Assembly: GCA_947499565.1 (NCBI GenBank)
Contig: CANMOV010000002.1
Location: forward strand, 372,001 to 436,000
Direction: 5' to 3'
Source: an uncultured Croceitalea sp.
GTDB taxonomy: Bacteria > Bacteroidota > Bacteroidia > Flavobacteriales > Flavobacteriaceae
Length of the DNA: 64,000 bases
This document shows positions 8,994 to 17,451 of this stretch, piece after piece. Numbering within the stretch: the stretch's first letter is position 1; each line of letters starts with the position of its first letter. Below the pieces are notes generated by a model. That model was given only the letters and a program-made list of their open reading frames with translations. It did not search any database and was not told the DNA's origin. The position numbers and the translations under genes were made by a program.

Positions 8994-9868
8994 TAATCAA
9001 ATTTTTCTGCATGGATAAGAATGGCTAAAGCTTTTCTAGTATCACCTATTTCTAAAGTTTCTTTTGCTAAAAGATGCAATTCTTTACGACTATTCATGGA
9101 TTTAATCGCATTTATTGCTATCATGGCATCAATTTCTTGCTGACTAGGGAGTTCTTCTACATTCCCTAGACGGCCTAAATTATTTCCAGTTAAAACGGTA
9201 CTGTTTTTTATGCTCTCTGGAAGTTTGTCTACTCCAATACCTTTAGTCCTAATAGGTTTTGGAATTTCAAATAAGGAGTCTCCGCTGGAACGAGTATACC
9301 AACTACCTCCCATGCGTCCTACCAAATCTAATTTGTAGGTGTCTAATTGACCATTGGTAAGGTAAGCTTCATTAATGTGAATGAGTTCTACTTTAGCTAA
9401 AATTAAATTTCCTGCCCCAGGCGTATCTGCGAGCTCAATTACTTCCGTCACAGAACATTCAAAAGCAACTGGGGCTTCGCCCACTCTTGGTGGTTTTACT
9501 TTTTCACTAGGAACTTCTGTAAGCCCAGCTTTTGTAAATTCGTTAATGCCTTTTGCATATGCAGTGCTGGACAAAGACATTTGCTCAACAATTGGATAGT
9601 TCACAATATTAATTACTACCTCAGGAACTTCTTTTACATTTTGATGCGAATGTTTTAACGAATTATCACGACCGCTACGAGCAGGAGAAAAGATTAGTAT
9701 TGGGGGATTAGAGCTAAATACATTAAAGAAGCTAAAGGGACTCAAATTCACATTTCCTGCGGCGTCAATGGTACTTGCAAAACAAATAGGTCTAGGTGCT
9801 ACTGCTGAAAGTAAATAAGCATGAAGCTCTGGTTGCGGAATTGAAGTTGGATCTATGGTTTTAATCAT
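8993..9868 (-). CDS. flavin reductase-like split-barrel protein
   Basis: 291-aa protein whose first about 200 residues match the flavin-reductase-like FMN-binding split barrel: SAVAPRPICFASTIDAAGNVNLSPFSFFNVFSSNPP, followed by FSP.RSGRDNSLKHS. The C-terminal part (about 210-291) is helical and unassigned. It lies 8 nt after fahA and overlaps the aminotransferase by one base, so it is an integral part of the tyrosine catabolic operon. The biochemical role is not known to me. Possibilities are FMN-dependent redox chemistry or a non-redox step; the pathway lacks a recognisable maleylacetoacetate isomerase here, but linking the two is speculation. Confidence 0.8.
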   Translation of the reverse strand: MIKTIDPTSIPQPELHAYLLSAVAPRPICFASTIDAAGNVNLSPFSFFNVFSSNPPILIFSPARSGRDNSLKHSHQNVKEVPEVVINIVNYPIVEQMSLSSTAYAKGINEFTKAGLTEVPSEKVKPPRVGEAPVAFECSVTEVIELADTPGAGNLILAKVELIHINEAYLTNGQLDTYKLDLVGRMGGSWYTRSSGDSLFEIPKPIRTKGIGVDKLPESIKNSTVLTGNNLGRLGNVEELPSQQEIDAMIAINAIKSMNSRKELHLLAKETLEIGDTRKALAILIHAEKFD

Positions 9869-9876
9869 TAATCTGT

Positions 9877-11109
9877 TTATTTTATAGGTAGAATTTTTGC
9901 TGAAACTTCTCCAAAACCAACTCTTTTTCCATCTTTTTCGGCGAATCCTCTCATGCTAACGGTATCTCCGTCATTAATGAATTTACGTTCGGTACCATCT
10001 TTCATTTTTAATGGTTTTGTGCCCATCCAAGCTAATTCCAGCATAGAACCATAGGAGTTCTCATCTTTGCCGGAAATTGTACCAGAACCATATAAGTCAC
10101 CAATGTTAATATTACATCCATTAACAGTATGATGTGCTAATTGTTGTGCCATATTCCAATACATATATTTAAAATTTGAATGGCAAACTGTTTGCTCTTC
10201 ACTGCCTTCCGGAGTGATGCTTACTTCTAAATTAATATCATAGTTTCTATCACCTTGATACGCTAAATAAGGAAGCACAGCAGGCTCTTGTTTTGGACCA
10301 GAAACTTTAAAAGGCGCTAATGCTTCTAAGGTAACTATCCACGGAGAAATGTGCGAGGCAAAGTTTTTAGCTAAAAAAGGACCCAACGGGACATATTCCC
10401 ATTTTTGAATATCGCGAGCAGACCAATCATTAAGTAACACTAGGCCAAAGATATAGTCATCAGCTTCTGTAGTGGAAATAGCGTCTCCTAGATTCGTATT
10501 TTTTCCAGTGATAAAGCCCATTTCTAGCTCAAAGTCAACTCGTTGTGATGGTCCAAAAATAGGTTGGTCTGAGCCGTTAGGAATAGTTTGTCCTTTTGGT
10601 CTGTGGACCGCTTCACCGCTAACCACAATGGAACTTGCTCTTCCATGATATCCTACAGGAATATGTTTCCAGTTTGGTAGTAGGGCATTAGCTGGGTCAC
10701 GGAACATTTTACCCACGTTGGTAGCATGCTCTATACTCGAGTAAAAATCGGTATAGTCGCCTACATAAACTGGCATGTGCATTTGAGCATCTTCTTGTTT
10801 TACAAAAAGTTCTGGTTTTCCTGTCAATATGGAATTTTCATCTTCTAACCAGATTTGGATATCTCGCCTTACTTTTTTTGTGATTCCCTTTCCAAGGGAA
10901 ATGAAATCATTTAGTGTTTCTTTTTCAAATACCGCAGTGTTGAATTCGAAAACATCTAATTCTGCAACAGCAGACAAATCAAGAATATGCTCCCCAATAG
11001 CTACACCAGCTCTAGGACTACGGTCTTGTGTTGAAAATATCCCGAAAGGAATGTTATGTATGGAAAAGTCTGAGTTTTCAGGTATGTTTATAATCATTTT
11101 TTTCTTCAT
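9877..11109 (-). CDS. fahA: fumarylacetoacetase
   Basis: Hydrolyses fumarylacetoacetate to fumarate and acetoacetate, the last step of tyrosine degradation. At 410 aa it has the normal length, with an N-terminal SH3-like domain (about 1-120) and the FAH catalytic domain. Metal and catalytic residues are visible in YVGDYTDFYSSIEHATNVG (Asp and the catalytic His), VDFELEMGF (two Glu) and LLNDWSARDIQKWEYVPLGPF (Asp). The start could be the first ATG or, four codons later, the Met of MIINIPENS. It is third in the operon, separated from hmgA by 95 nt that contain a large inverted repeat. Confidence 0.95.
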   Translation of the reverse strand: MKKKMIINIPENSDFSIHNIPFGIFSTQDRSPRAGVAIGEHILDLSAVAELDVFEFNTAVFEKETLNDFISLGKGITKKVRRDIQIWLEDENSILTGKPELFVKQEDAQMHMPVYVGDYTDFYSSIEHATNVGKMFRDPANALLPNWKHIPVGYHGRASSIVVSGEAVHRPKGQTIPNGSDQPIFGPSQRVDFELEMGFITGKNTNLGDAISTTEADDYIFGLVLLNDWSARDIQKWEYVPLGPFLAKNFASHISPWIVTLEALAPFKVSGPKQEPAVLPYLAYQGDRNYDINLEVSITPEGSEEQTVCHSNFKYMYWNMAQQLAHHTVNGCNINIGDLYGSGTISGKDENSYGSMLELAWMGTKPLKMKDGTERKFINDGDTVSMRGFAEKDGKRVGFGEVSAKILPIK

Positions 11110-11115
11110 TGTCTG

Positions 11116-11174
11116 CTCGAGCGCAGTCGAGTGCTATTCAAAATTTATTCCTTCCTCTTCTCGACTGCGCTCGA
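11116..11174. repeat. REP-like inverted repeat between hmgA and fahA
   Basis: TCGAGCGCAGTCGAG (11117-11131) is the perfect reverse complement of CTCGACTGCGCTCGA (11160-11174); the loop is 28 nt. Its core resembles CTGAGCGTAGTCGAAGG near 24889, suggesting one dispersed repeat family. It sits within the operon, between two cotranscribed genes, where it could affect mRNA processing or stability. Confidence 0.75.
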
Positions 11175-11204
11175 AATAACGGAAGGAGTTCCATTTAAAA
11201 AAGT

Positions 11205-12362
11205 TTACTCCACCCAAGATTTGTAATACTTGCCATCATCAATTTTCATGGCATTTTCAGTTAATTGTAAGGGCTTAAAAGTATCAATCATTACCGCCAG
11301 TTCTTCTGTTTCTTTTTTACCAATACTTGCTTCGTAAGTTCCTGGGTGTGGCCCGTGGGGAATACCTGCTGGGTGCAACGAGATATAACCGGGGCCAATA
11401 CCTGTTCTGCTCATAAAATCGCCATCAACATAATAAAGCATTTCATCAGAATCAATATTACTATGGTTATATGGCGCAGGGATTGATTTTGGATGGTAAT
11501 CGTACAATCGTGGACAAAATGAGCAAATTACAAAAGCACTCGTTTCAAAGGTTTGATGTACTGGAGGTGGTTGGTGTACACGGCCAGTAATTGGTTCAAA
11601 ATTGTGAATGGAGAATCCATAAGGGTAATTATAGCCGTCCCACCCAACAACATCAAAAGGATGTGTCGCATACACTAAGCTATGCAGCATTCCTTGCTTT
11701 TTAATTTTCATGACAAACTCACCTTTTTCATCATGAGCCTGTAAATTTTCGGGAAGTTTATAATCCCGTTCACAAAACGGAGAATGCTCCAGCAACTGAC
11801 CAAACCAATTACGGTATCTTTTTGGAGTGTAAATAGGATGAAATGACTCGGCATATAGAATGCGATTGTCTTCCGAATCAAATTCAATCTGATAAATCAT
11901 TCCTCGCGGAATAATCAGATAATCCCCATATTCAAAAGAAATATCTCCCAAAAAGGTTTTTAAGGTTCCGGTTCCTTTATGAATAAACAACATTTCATCT
12001 GCATCAGAATTCTTATAGAAATAAGAAGTCATAGATTTTTTTGGAGCAGCCAATCCAATATGAACATCAGTGTTAACCAGCATGGGTTCACGAGATTCCA
12101 GAAAATCGTCTTTTGGTTTAACATCAAAACCAATTAATTTTCTAGATTTAATATGCTTGGCCTCTGCAATTTTTGGACTCACATCAATTGCCTCGCCTAT
12201 TTCTTTTACCTGCGTTGGCCGATGCACATGGTACAACAATGATGACATGCCGTCAAAACCAATAGTGCCAAATAGCTGCTCATAATACAAACTACCATCT
12301 GGTTTAGTGAACTGTGTATGTCGCTTCTGCGGAAATTGTCCGAGTTTATGATAAATCGGCAT
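11205..12362 (-). CDS. hmgA: homogentisate 1,2-dioxygenase
   Basis: 385-aa cupin-fold non-heme iron dioxygenase that opens the homogentisate ring to maleylacetoacetate. Likely iron ligands are His300 and Glu307 in YNHSNIDSDEMLYY and His336 in GIPHGPHPG, mirroring the His-Glu-His triad of the family. The protein is shorter than human or Pseudomonas enzymes (about 430-445 aa), and the spacing His-x6-Glu is one residue longer than the classical HRNxMSE, so it belongs to a divergent, shorter branch. Neighbours hppD (15 nt upstream) and fahA (downstream) fix the function. Confidence 0.92.
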   Translation of the reverse strand: MPIYHKLGQFPQKRHTQFTKPDGSLYYEQLFGTIGFDGMSSLLYHVHRPTQVKEIGEAIDVSPKIAEAKHIKSRKLIGFDVKPKDDFLESREPMLVNTDVHIGLAAPKKSMTSYFYKNSDADEMLFIHKGTGTLKTFLGDISFEYGDYLIIPRGMIYQIEFDSEDNRILYAESFHPIYTPKRYRNWFGQLLEHSPFCERDYKLPENLQAHDEKGEFVMKIKKQGMLHSLVYATHPFDVVGWDGYNYPYGFSIHNFEPITGRVHQPPPVHQTFETSAFVICSFCPRLYDYHPKSIPAPYNHSNIDSDEMLYYVDGDFMSRTGIGPGYISLHPAGIPHGPHPGTYEASIGKKETEELAVMIDTFKPLQLTENAMKIDDGKYYKSWVE

Positions 12363-12377
12363 AGTTAAAAGTTTAGA

Positions 12378-13511
12378 TTAATGCAAAGTACCTCTTAGTT
12401 GTTGCTCAAGCTCAATGGCCTCAAATAGTGCTTTAAAGTTACCTTTTCCAAACGATTGTGCACCTTTTCTTTGAATAATTTCGAAGAACATAGTGGGTCT
12501 TGGCTCAATAGGACGGGTAAAAATTTGTAATAAATACCCCTCATCATCTCGATCTACCAAAATACCTAATTCTTTAAGTGGAGCAATATCTTCATCAATT
12601 TTACCAACACGGTCGGTAACAGCCTCGTAATACGTATCCGGAATAGTCAAAAACTCAATGCCACGACTTCTTAAATCACGAACTGTTTTTATGATATCAT
12701 CCGTAGCAACTGCGATGTGTTGCACACCTTCGCCTTCATAAAAATCTAGATATTCTTCTACTTGAGATTTTTTTGCACCTTCCGCTGGCTCATTAATTGG
12801 AAACTTTATTCTTCCATTTCCATTACTCATCACTTTACTCATTAGTGCTGTGTATTCTGTAGAAATATCATTATCATCAAAAGAAAGAATATTCACAAAG
12901 CCCATTACTTTTTCGTAGAATTCTACCCAGTGGTTCATTCGATCCCAACCTACATTGCCCACCATATGATCAACATATTTAAGACCAGTTGGAGCAGGGT
13001 TGTAATCAGGTGTCTCCCAAGCGGTATAACCAGGTAAGAATATTCCATTATAATCTTTGCGCTCCACAAAAATGTGAACAGTTTCACCATAGGTATAGAT
13101 GCCAGCACGTACTACTTTGCCGTTTTCATCCTCCTCGGTAACTGGTTCCATATAGGATTTAGCACCATTCTTTATGGCAGTTTCATACGCGTAGGTAGCA
13201 TCATCAACCCAAAGCGCAACTACTTTTACCCCATCTCCGTGCGTATCTATATGTTTTCCAATTTCGGTGCCGCTTTTTAGGGGAGATGTTAATACCAAAC
13301 GTATTTTATCCTGAATGACCACATAGCTTTCACGGTCTTTAAGTCCAGTTTGTAACCCAGCATAAGCATAAGATTGAAAACCAAAGGCAGTTTTATAAAA
13401 ATGTGCAGCCTGTTTAGAGTTACCTACATAAAGCTCAATATAATCGGTACCATTAATTGGCATAAAGTCTTTTGCATCTTCATGTAATTTGGGGATAGTT
13501 GTAGTTTCCAT
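12378..13511 (-). CDS. hppD: 4-hydroxyphenylpyruvate dioxygenase
   Basis: Converts 4-hydroxyphenylpyruvate to homogentisate. 377 aa, two vicinal-oxygen-chelate domains. The iron triad is visible as His182 (YVDHMVGNV), His265 (GVQHIAVATDDI) and Glu344 (FFEIIQRKG); the C-terminal helix FGKGNFKALFEAIE that gates the active site is intact. First gene of the five-gene minus-strand operon. The upstream region carries a TATTTTTG -7-like element and a palindrome suited to the divergent MarR regulator. Confidence 0.97.
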   Translation of the reverse strand: METTTIPKLHEDAKDFMPINGTDYIELYVGNSKQAAHFYKTAFGFQSYAYAGLQTGLKDRESYVVIQDKIRLVLTSPLKSGTEIGKHIDTHGDGVKVVALWVDDATYAYETAIKNGAKSYMEPVTEEDENGKVVRAGIYTYGETVHIFVERKDYNGIFLPGYTAWETPDYNPAPTGLKYVDHMVGNVGWDRMNHWVEFYEKVMGFVNILSFDDNDISTEYTALMSKVMSNGNGRIKFPINEPAEGAKKSQVEEYLDFYEGEGVQHIAVATDDIIKTVRDLRSRGIEFLTIPDTYYEAVTDRVGKIDEDIAPLKELGILVDRDDEGYLLQIFTRPIEPRPTMFFEIIQRKGAQSFGKGNFKALFEAIELEQQLRGTLH

Positions 13512-13541
13512 TCGATATATTTTTGTGATGATTTAAAATTA

Positions 13542-13564
13542 TTGTTGTTAATGCAACAAAAATA
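13542..13564 (-). promoter_or_regulatory. candidate hppD -7 element and MarR-type operator
   Basis: TTGTTG-N6-CAACAA (13542-13559) is an 18-bp inverted repeat. It overlaps TATTTTTG (minus strand, 13557-13564), a match to the Bacteroidetes -7 box, although no TTG is found at the usual -33 spacing. A repressor bound here would cover the likely transcription start of the homogentisate operon. Assignment to the adjacent MarR protein is inference. Confidence 0.45.
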
Positions 13565-13614
13565 AGTATTTTTGGAATACGAAAGGGTTTTGATGTGATT
13601 TTTAGATTAAAATT

Positions 13615-13684
13615 GTCATTTCGAAATGAGCGAAGCGATTGAGAAATCTAATTTTTGAGATTTCTCACATTCGTTCGAAATGAC
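13615..13684. repeat. REP-like palindromic element upstream of marR
   Basis: The outer arms GTCATTTCGAA (13615-13625) and TTCGAAATGAC (13674-13684) are perfect reverse complements, and so are the inner arms TGAGAAATCT (13640-13649) and AGATTTCTCA (13658-13667). The whole 70-bp element can fold into one long hairpin ending 11 bases before the marR start. Confidence 0.75.
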
Positions 13685-13695
13685 TAAAGGTTATT

Positions 13696-14145
13696 ATGCT
13701 CAATCAAATAGATGAAATTTCAGGAATTGGATTGCACTTAGACTTAGTGCTAAGAAAAGTGCAGGATGCGTATTTGCGCAAGTTTCATGAGTTGAAACTG
13801 GACTTAACTATAGAGCAGTGGGTTATCCTATATCGCATTTATCAAATTGGTGAAGATGCTTCGCAGTCAGATATTGTAAAATCTAATTTTAGGAATAGAG
13901 CCACTACGTCTAGAGTAATAGGGAAACTAGAAAGTAAAAGTTGGATTGCTAAATCGCGATTTGATGGAGATTTAAAACGATTTAAATTAGAACTAACACC
14001 AAAAGGGAAAGAAATCATTGCAACGATTGAACCGCATGCCAAACAACTCCGAAAACAAGCGATAAAAGGCTTAGATGCTTTAGAATTTGAAACTTTTCTA
14101 AAAGTACTAGATCAAATAGGGGATAATTATCAAGAGTCTAAGTAG
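13696..14145 (+). CDS. MarR-family transcriptional regulator
   Basis: 149-aa winged-helix protein of MarR type. N-terminal dimerisation helix, then LDLTIEQWVILYRIYQ, recognition region SDIVKSNFRNRATTSRVIGKLESKSWI, wing FDGDLKRFKLELTPKGKEI and a C-terminal helix. It is divergently oriented to hppD, and MarR proteins usually control adjacent genes in response to aromatic compounds, so it is the likely regulator of the homogentisate operon. The effector (homogentisate, 4-hydroxyphenylpyruvate or phenylacetate-like) cannot be told from sequence. Confidence 0.88.
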   Translation: MLNQIDEISGIGLHLDLVLRKVQDAYLRKFHELKLDLTIEQWVILYRIYQIGEDASQSDIVKSNFRNRATTSRVIGKLESKSWIAKSRFDGDLKRFKLELTPKGKEIIATIEPHAKQLRKQAIKGLDALEFETFLKVLDQIGDNYQESK

Positions 14146-14290
14146 TTCATATCGTTTACTGCGACAATATACCTACGAGTTTTCTTAACTTAAATAGGTT
14201 AAAATAGCATATAAATTGGAAAAGTATGTTGTTTTCATTAGGCTTCTATTATTTCAATTTTGCAGGTTATTAATTGAAAATTATTTCAAT

Positions 14291-14461
14291 ATGAAAAAGT
14301 TAAAGCATTATCCAAGTGTTTGGCAAGTAGCTCCATTTTCAATGGAAATGTTTGCTCATTTTGAACAAGAAGCACGTTTGAGAAAGCAAGAAACAGAAAT
14401 AAAAGAACAAAAAATTAAGAAAGAAAAGAAGCCAAGATTTAAACTAGCTTTTGGATGGTAA
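14291..14461 (+). CDS. small basic hypothetical protein (56 aa)
   Basis: A 56-aa frame from ATG 14291. It begins MKKLKHYPSVWQVAPFSMEMFAHFEQEARLR, then a highly charged Lys/Glu helix and a final FKLAFGW. No signal peptide, membrane segment or metal motif is visible. A longer frame from 14216 is possible but adds hydrophobic residues with no initiation context; the ATG at 14291 is preferred. A strong terminator follows directly, supporting a real transcription unit. Function unknown. Confidence 0.6.
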   Translation: MKKLKHYPSVWQVAPFSMEMFAHFEQEARLRKQETEIKEQKIKKEKKPRFKLAFGW

Positions 14462-14481
14462 TTAAAAAACATAAGTAAGAT

Positions 14482-14511
14482 AAAAAAGGCATCTACATAG
14501 ATGCCTTTTTT
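14482..14511. terminator. bidirectional terminator
   Basis: AAAAAAGGCATC-N6-GATGCCTTTTTT is symmetric, with T-runs on both strands. It serves the small gene on the plus strand and polA on the minus strand. Confidence 0.9.
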
Positions 14512-14514
14512 ATC

Positions 14515-17349
14515 TTAATGCGCTTCTAGCCAATTTTCACCAATCCCAACTTCTACATCTAAAGGCACTGCCATGGTATAAGCATTTTCCATTTCGGATT
14601 TAATGAGCGTTTTCATTTCTTCCAGCTCTGGTTTATAGCAGTCAAAAACCAATTCATCATGCACCTGAAGTAGCATTTTAGTCTTATAATTTCCTTCAGC
14701 TAGTTTTTTATGAATATTAATCATTGCAATTTTAATGATATCTGCAGCGCTTCCTTGTATAGGGGCATTAACTGCATTACGTTCCGCTGCTCCACGAACC
14801 ACTTGGTTACCTGCATTAATATCTTTTAAATACCTGCGGCGTCCTAAAACTGTTTGTACATATCCATTATCGCGTGCAAAATCTATTTGCTCACCCATAT
14901 AGTTGCGCAGTTTGGGATAAGTTTTATAATAGGTTTCTATTAGCTCTTTGGATTCTGAGCGTGTTAAATCTGTTTGATTGCTTAAGCCAAAGGCGGAGAC
15001 ACCATAGATAATTCCAAAGTTTACCGTTTTAGCATTGCTACGTTGTTCTCGAGTAACTTCGTCTATAGGAACATTAAATACTTTTGAAGCGGTAGAAGCA
15101 TGAATGTCTTCACCATTTTTAAAAGCTTCAATCATGGTGTCCTCTTCGCTTAACGCTGCAATAATGCGCAGTTCTATTTGTGAGTAATCTGCAGCTAGTA
15201 AAACATAGTTCTCATCACGAGGCACAAATGCTTTGCGGACTTCACGCCCTCTCTCGGTTCGTATCGGAATATTCTGTAGATTTGGGTTGTTGCTGCTTAG
15301 CCGTCCTGTGGCGGCTACGGTTTGCATATAATCCGTATGTACACGTGCTGTTTTGCTTTCTACCTGTTCCGGTAAAGCATCAACATAGGTGCTTTTTAGT
15401 TTTGCTAGCCCCCGGTAATCCAATACATTTTGAATAATCTCATGGTCCTTGGCTAAATAAGAAAGTACATCTTCTGCTGTAGAATATTGACCAGTCTTGG
15501 TCTTTTTAGGTTTATCCACCAGCTTCATTTTATCAAACAAAATTTCTCCGAGCTGCTTAGGAGAACCAATATTAAATTCTTGACCGGCAGCTTCATAAAT
15601 ACTTTTCTCCAAATCTTGAATATCATTATTCAAATCTGTAGAAAGTGAACCTAAAAAGTCTTTATCTAAGTTGATTCCTTCGCTTTCCATATCCGCCAAA
15701 ACACGTAAAAGTGGAACTTCTATTTCCTCGAATAATTTTTCTGTTTTTGCTTCGGTAAGTTCCGGTCTAAAATGATGCGCTAATTGTAGGGTTATATCCG
15801 CGTCCTCAACAGCATATTCTGTTTGCTTTTCCAGAGGAACATCACGCATAGAAAGCTGATTTTTTCCTTTTTTGCCAATTAGTTCTGTTATAGAAACTGG
15901 CGTATAGTTGAGGTAAGTTTCTGCGAGAACATCCATATTATGTCGCATATCTGGATTTATAAGATAATGCGCTAGCATAGTGTCAAAAAGCTTCCCTTTT
16001 ACCTGAACACCATAGTTTTGCATTACCTTAATATCATATTTCAAGTTCTGACCAATCTTTTCAATGGACTCAGACTCAAAGAAAGGTCTAAGTTGCTCAA
16101 TGAGTTCATCCACCTGTTCTTTTTCCTCAGAAAAAGGCACGTAAAAACCACTGCCTGTATTCCAGCTAAAAGCAATGCCTACTAATTCTGCTTCTAGGGG
16201 ATTTAAAGAAGTAGTTTCTGTATCAAAACAAACAGCTTTTTGTGCCATTAATTTTTTAAGGAAGAGGTCCATTGCTAAACCTGGTTGTACAAGCTGATAA
16301 AAATGAGAAACATCCTCAATTTTATTTCTGCTATTTACATCTTTAATAGTTGCAGGGGAATCTGAGGGATTAGCCCCAAAAAGTGAAAATTGGCCACTAC
16401 CAGCAGCTTGCACTTCCTTTTTTGTTGGTTCAGTATCGGTTTTTTCTTCTGTGGGACTTACCTCACCAGAAAATAACTTAATAAATTGGTCTTTAAGTCT
16501 TCTAAATTCTAGTTCCTCAAAGATTTCCTGCACCTGCGGGCCATCTGGGTCACACATCTCGTAATCATCCGCTTTGAAGGTAACGTCGCAGTCTAATTTA
16601 ATCTCTGCTAATTTTCTGGAAAGACGACCGAGCTCCGCATTAGCCTCCACTTTCTCCTTCATTTTGCCTTTTAGCTGGTCTGTATTTGCTAAAAGCCCTT
16701 CCATGTCTCCAAACTGTTCTAAGAATTTTTTGGCTGTTTTATCACCAACTCCCGGTAAACCTGGTATATTATCACTAGCATCACCCATCATTCCCAAATA
16801 ATCAATAACTTGTTCTGGACGTTCCACGCCAAAGCGTTCTTGAATTTCTGGAATTCCCCAAATTTCTATTCCGTTTCCCATTCTAGCCGGACGATACATA
16901 AAAATGTTTTCCGAAACCAATTGTCCAAAATCTTTATCAGGCGTAACCATAAAGACTTTGTAGTTTTCTTTTTCAGCTTGTTTTGCAATTGTCCCAATTA
17001 AATCATCCGCCTCATAACCAGCCAACTCCACGATGGGAATTTTCATTGCTTTCAAGATATTTTGGATATAGGGGACAGCAATTTTTATAGCATCTGGTGT
17101 TTCATCCCTATTTGCTTTATAAGCTTCAAATAATTCGGTGCGTTCTACACTGCCTCCTTTATCAAATGCTACTGCTAAATGGTCTGGTTTTTCTCTTTTG
17201 ATAACATCAAAAAGTGAATTCATAAATCCCATTATGGCAGAGGTGTCCATGCCTTTAGAGTTAATTCTTGGGTTTTTTATTAAGGCGTAATACCCACGAA
17301 AAATTAAAGCGTAGGCGTCTAGTAGAAAGAGTCTTTTTTGGTCAGACAT
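14515..17349 (-). CDS. polA: DNA polymerase I
   Basis: 944-aa three-domain polymerase for Okazaki-fragment processing and repair. Residues about 1-290 are the 5' nuclease (LFLLDAYALIFRGYYAL, GYEADDLIGTIA, GLPGVGDKTAKKFL). Residues about 350-540 are a 3'-5' exonuclease with its acidic residues retained (FDTETTSL, GQNLKYDIKVM, YAVEDADITLQL), so proofreading looks active. The polymerase domain shows motif A DYSQIELRI, motif B NAKTVNFGIIYG with the Phe that disfavours dideoxynucleotides, and motif C QVHDELVFD at about 895-904. Monocistronic, convergent with the 56-aa gene. Confidence 0.97.
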   Translation of the reverse strand: MSDQKRLFLLDAYALIFRGYYALIKNPRINSKGMDTSAIMGFMNSLFDVIKREKPDHLAVAFDKGGSVERTELFEAYKANRDETPDAIKIAVPYIQNILKAMKIPIVELAGYEADDLIGTIAKQAEKENYKVFMVTPDKDFGQLVSENIFMYRPARMGNGIEIWGIPEIQERFGVERPEQVIDYLGMMGDASDNIPGLPGVGDKTAKKFLEQFGDMEGLLANTDQLKGKMKEKVEANAELGRLSRKLAEIKLDCDVTFKADDYEMCDPDGPQVQEIFEELEFRRLKDQFIKLFSGEVSPTEEKTDTEPTKKEVQAAGSGQFSLFGANPSDSPATIKDVNSRNKIEDVSHFYQLVQPGLAMDLFLKKLMAQKAVCFDTETTSLNPLEAELVGIAFSWNTGSGFYVPFSEEKEQVDELIEQLRPFFESESIEKIGQNLKYDIKVMQNYGVQVKGKLFDTMLAHYLINPDMRHNMDVLAETYLNYTPVSITELIGKKGKNQLSMRDVPLEKQTEYAVEDADITLQLAHHFRPELTEAKTEKLFEEIEVPLLRVLADMESEGINLDKDFLGSLSTDLNNDIQDLEKSIYEAAGQEFNIGSPKQLGEILFDKMKLVDKPKKTKTGQYSTAEDVLSYLAKDHEIIQNVLDYRGLAKLKSTYVDALPEQVESKTARVHTDYMQTVAATGRLSSNNPNLQNIPIRTERGREVRKAFVPRDENYVLLAADYSQIELRIIAALSEEDTMIEAFKNGEDIHASTASKVFNVPIDEVTREQRSNAKTVNFGIIYGVSAFGLSNQTDLTRSESKELIETYYKTYPKLRNYMGEQIDFARDNGYVQTVLGRRRYLKDINAGNQVVRGAAERNAVNAPIQGSAADIIKIAMINIHKKLAEGNYKTKMLLQVHDELVFDCYKPELEEMKTLIKSEMENAYTMAVPLDVEVGIGENWLEAH

Positions 17350-17451
17350 GTTTTTTAGTTGTCAGTTAATAATTAGAAAAATTGACAGTTTTTAAAAGTA
17401 GAAAAAAAGATTCAAGAACCTAGAAATCTTGGGTCTAAAAGTGAAGTGATT

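Noticed and set aside
15180..15437. Plus-strand frame opposite polA
   Set aside because: Antisense shadow of the polymerase domain with no family resemblance.
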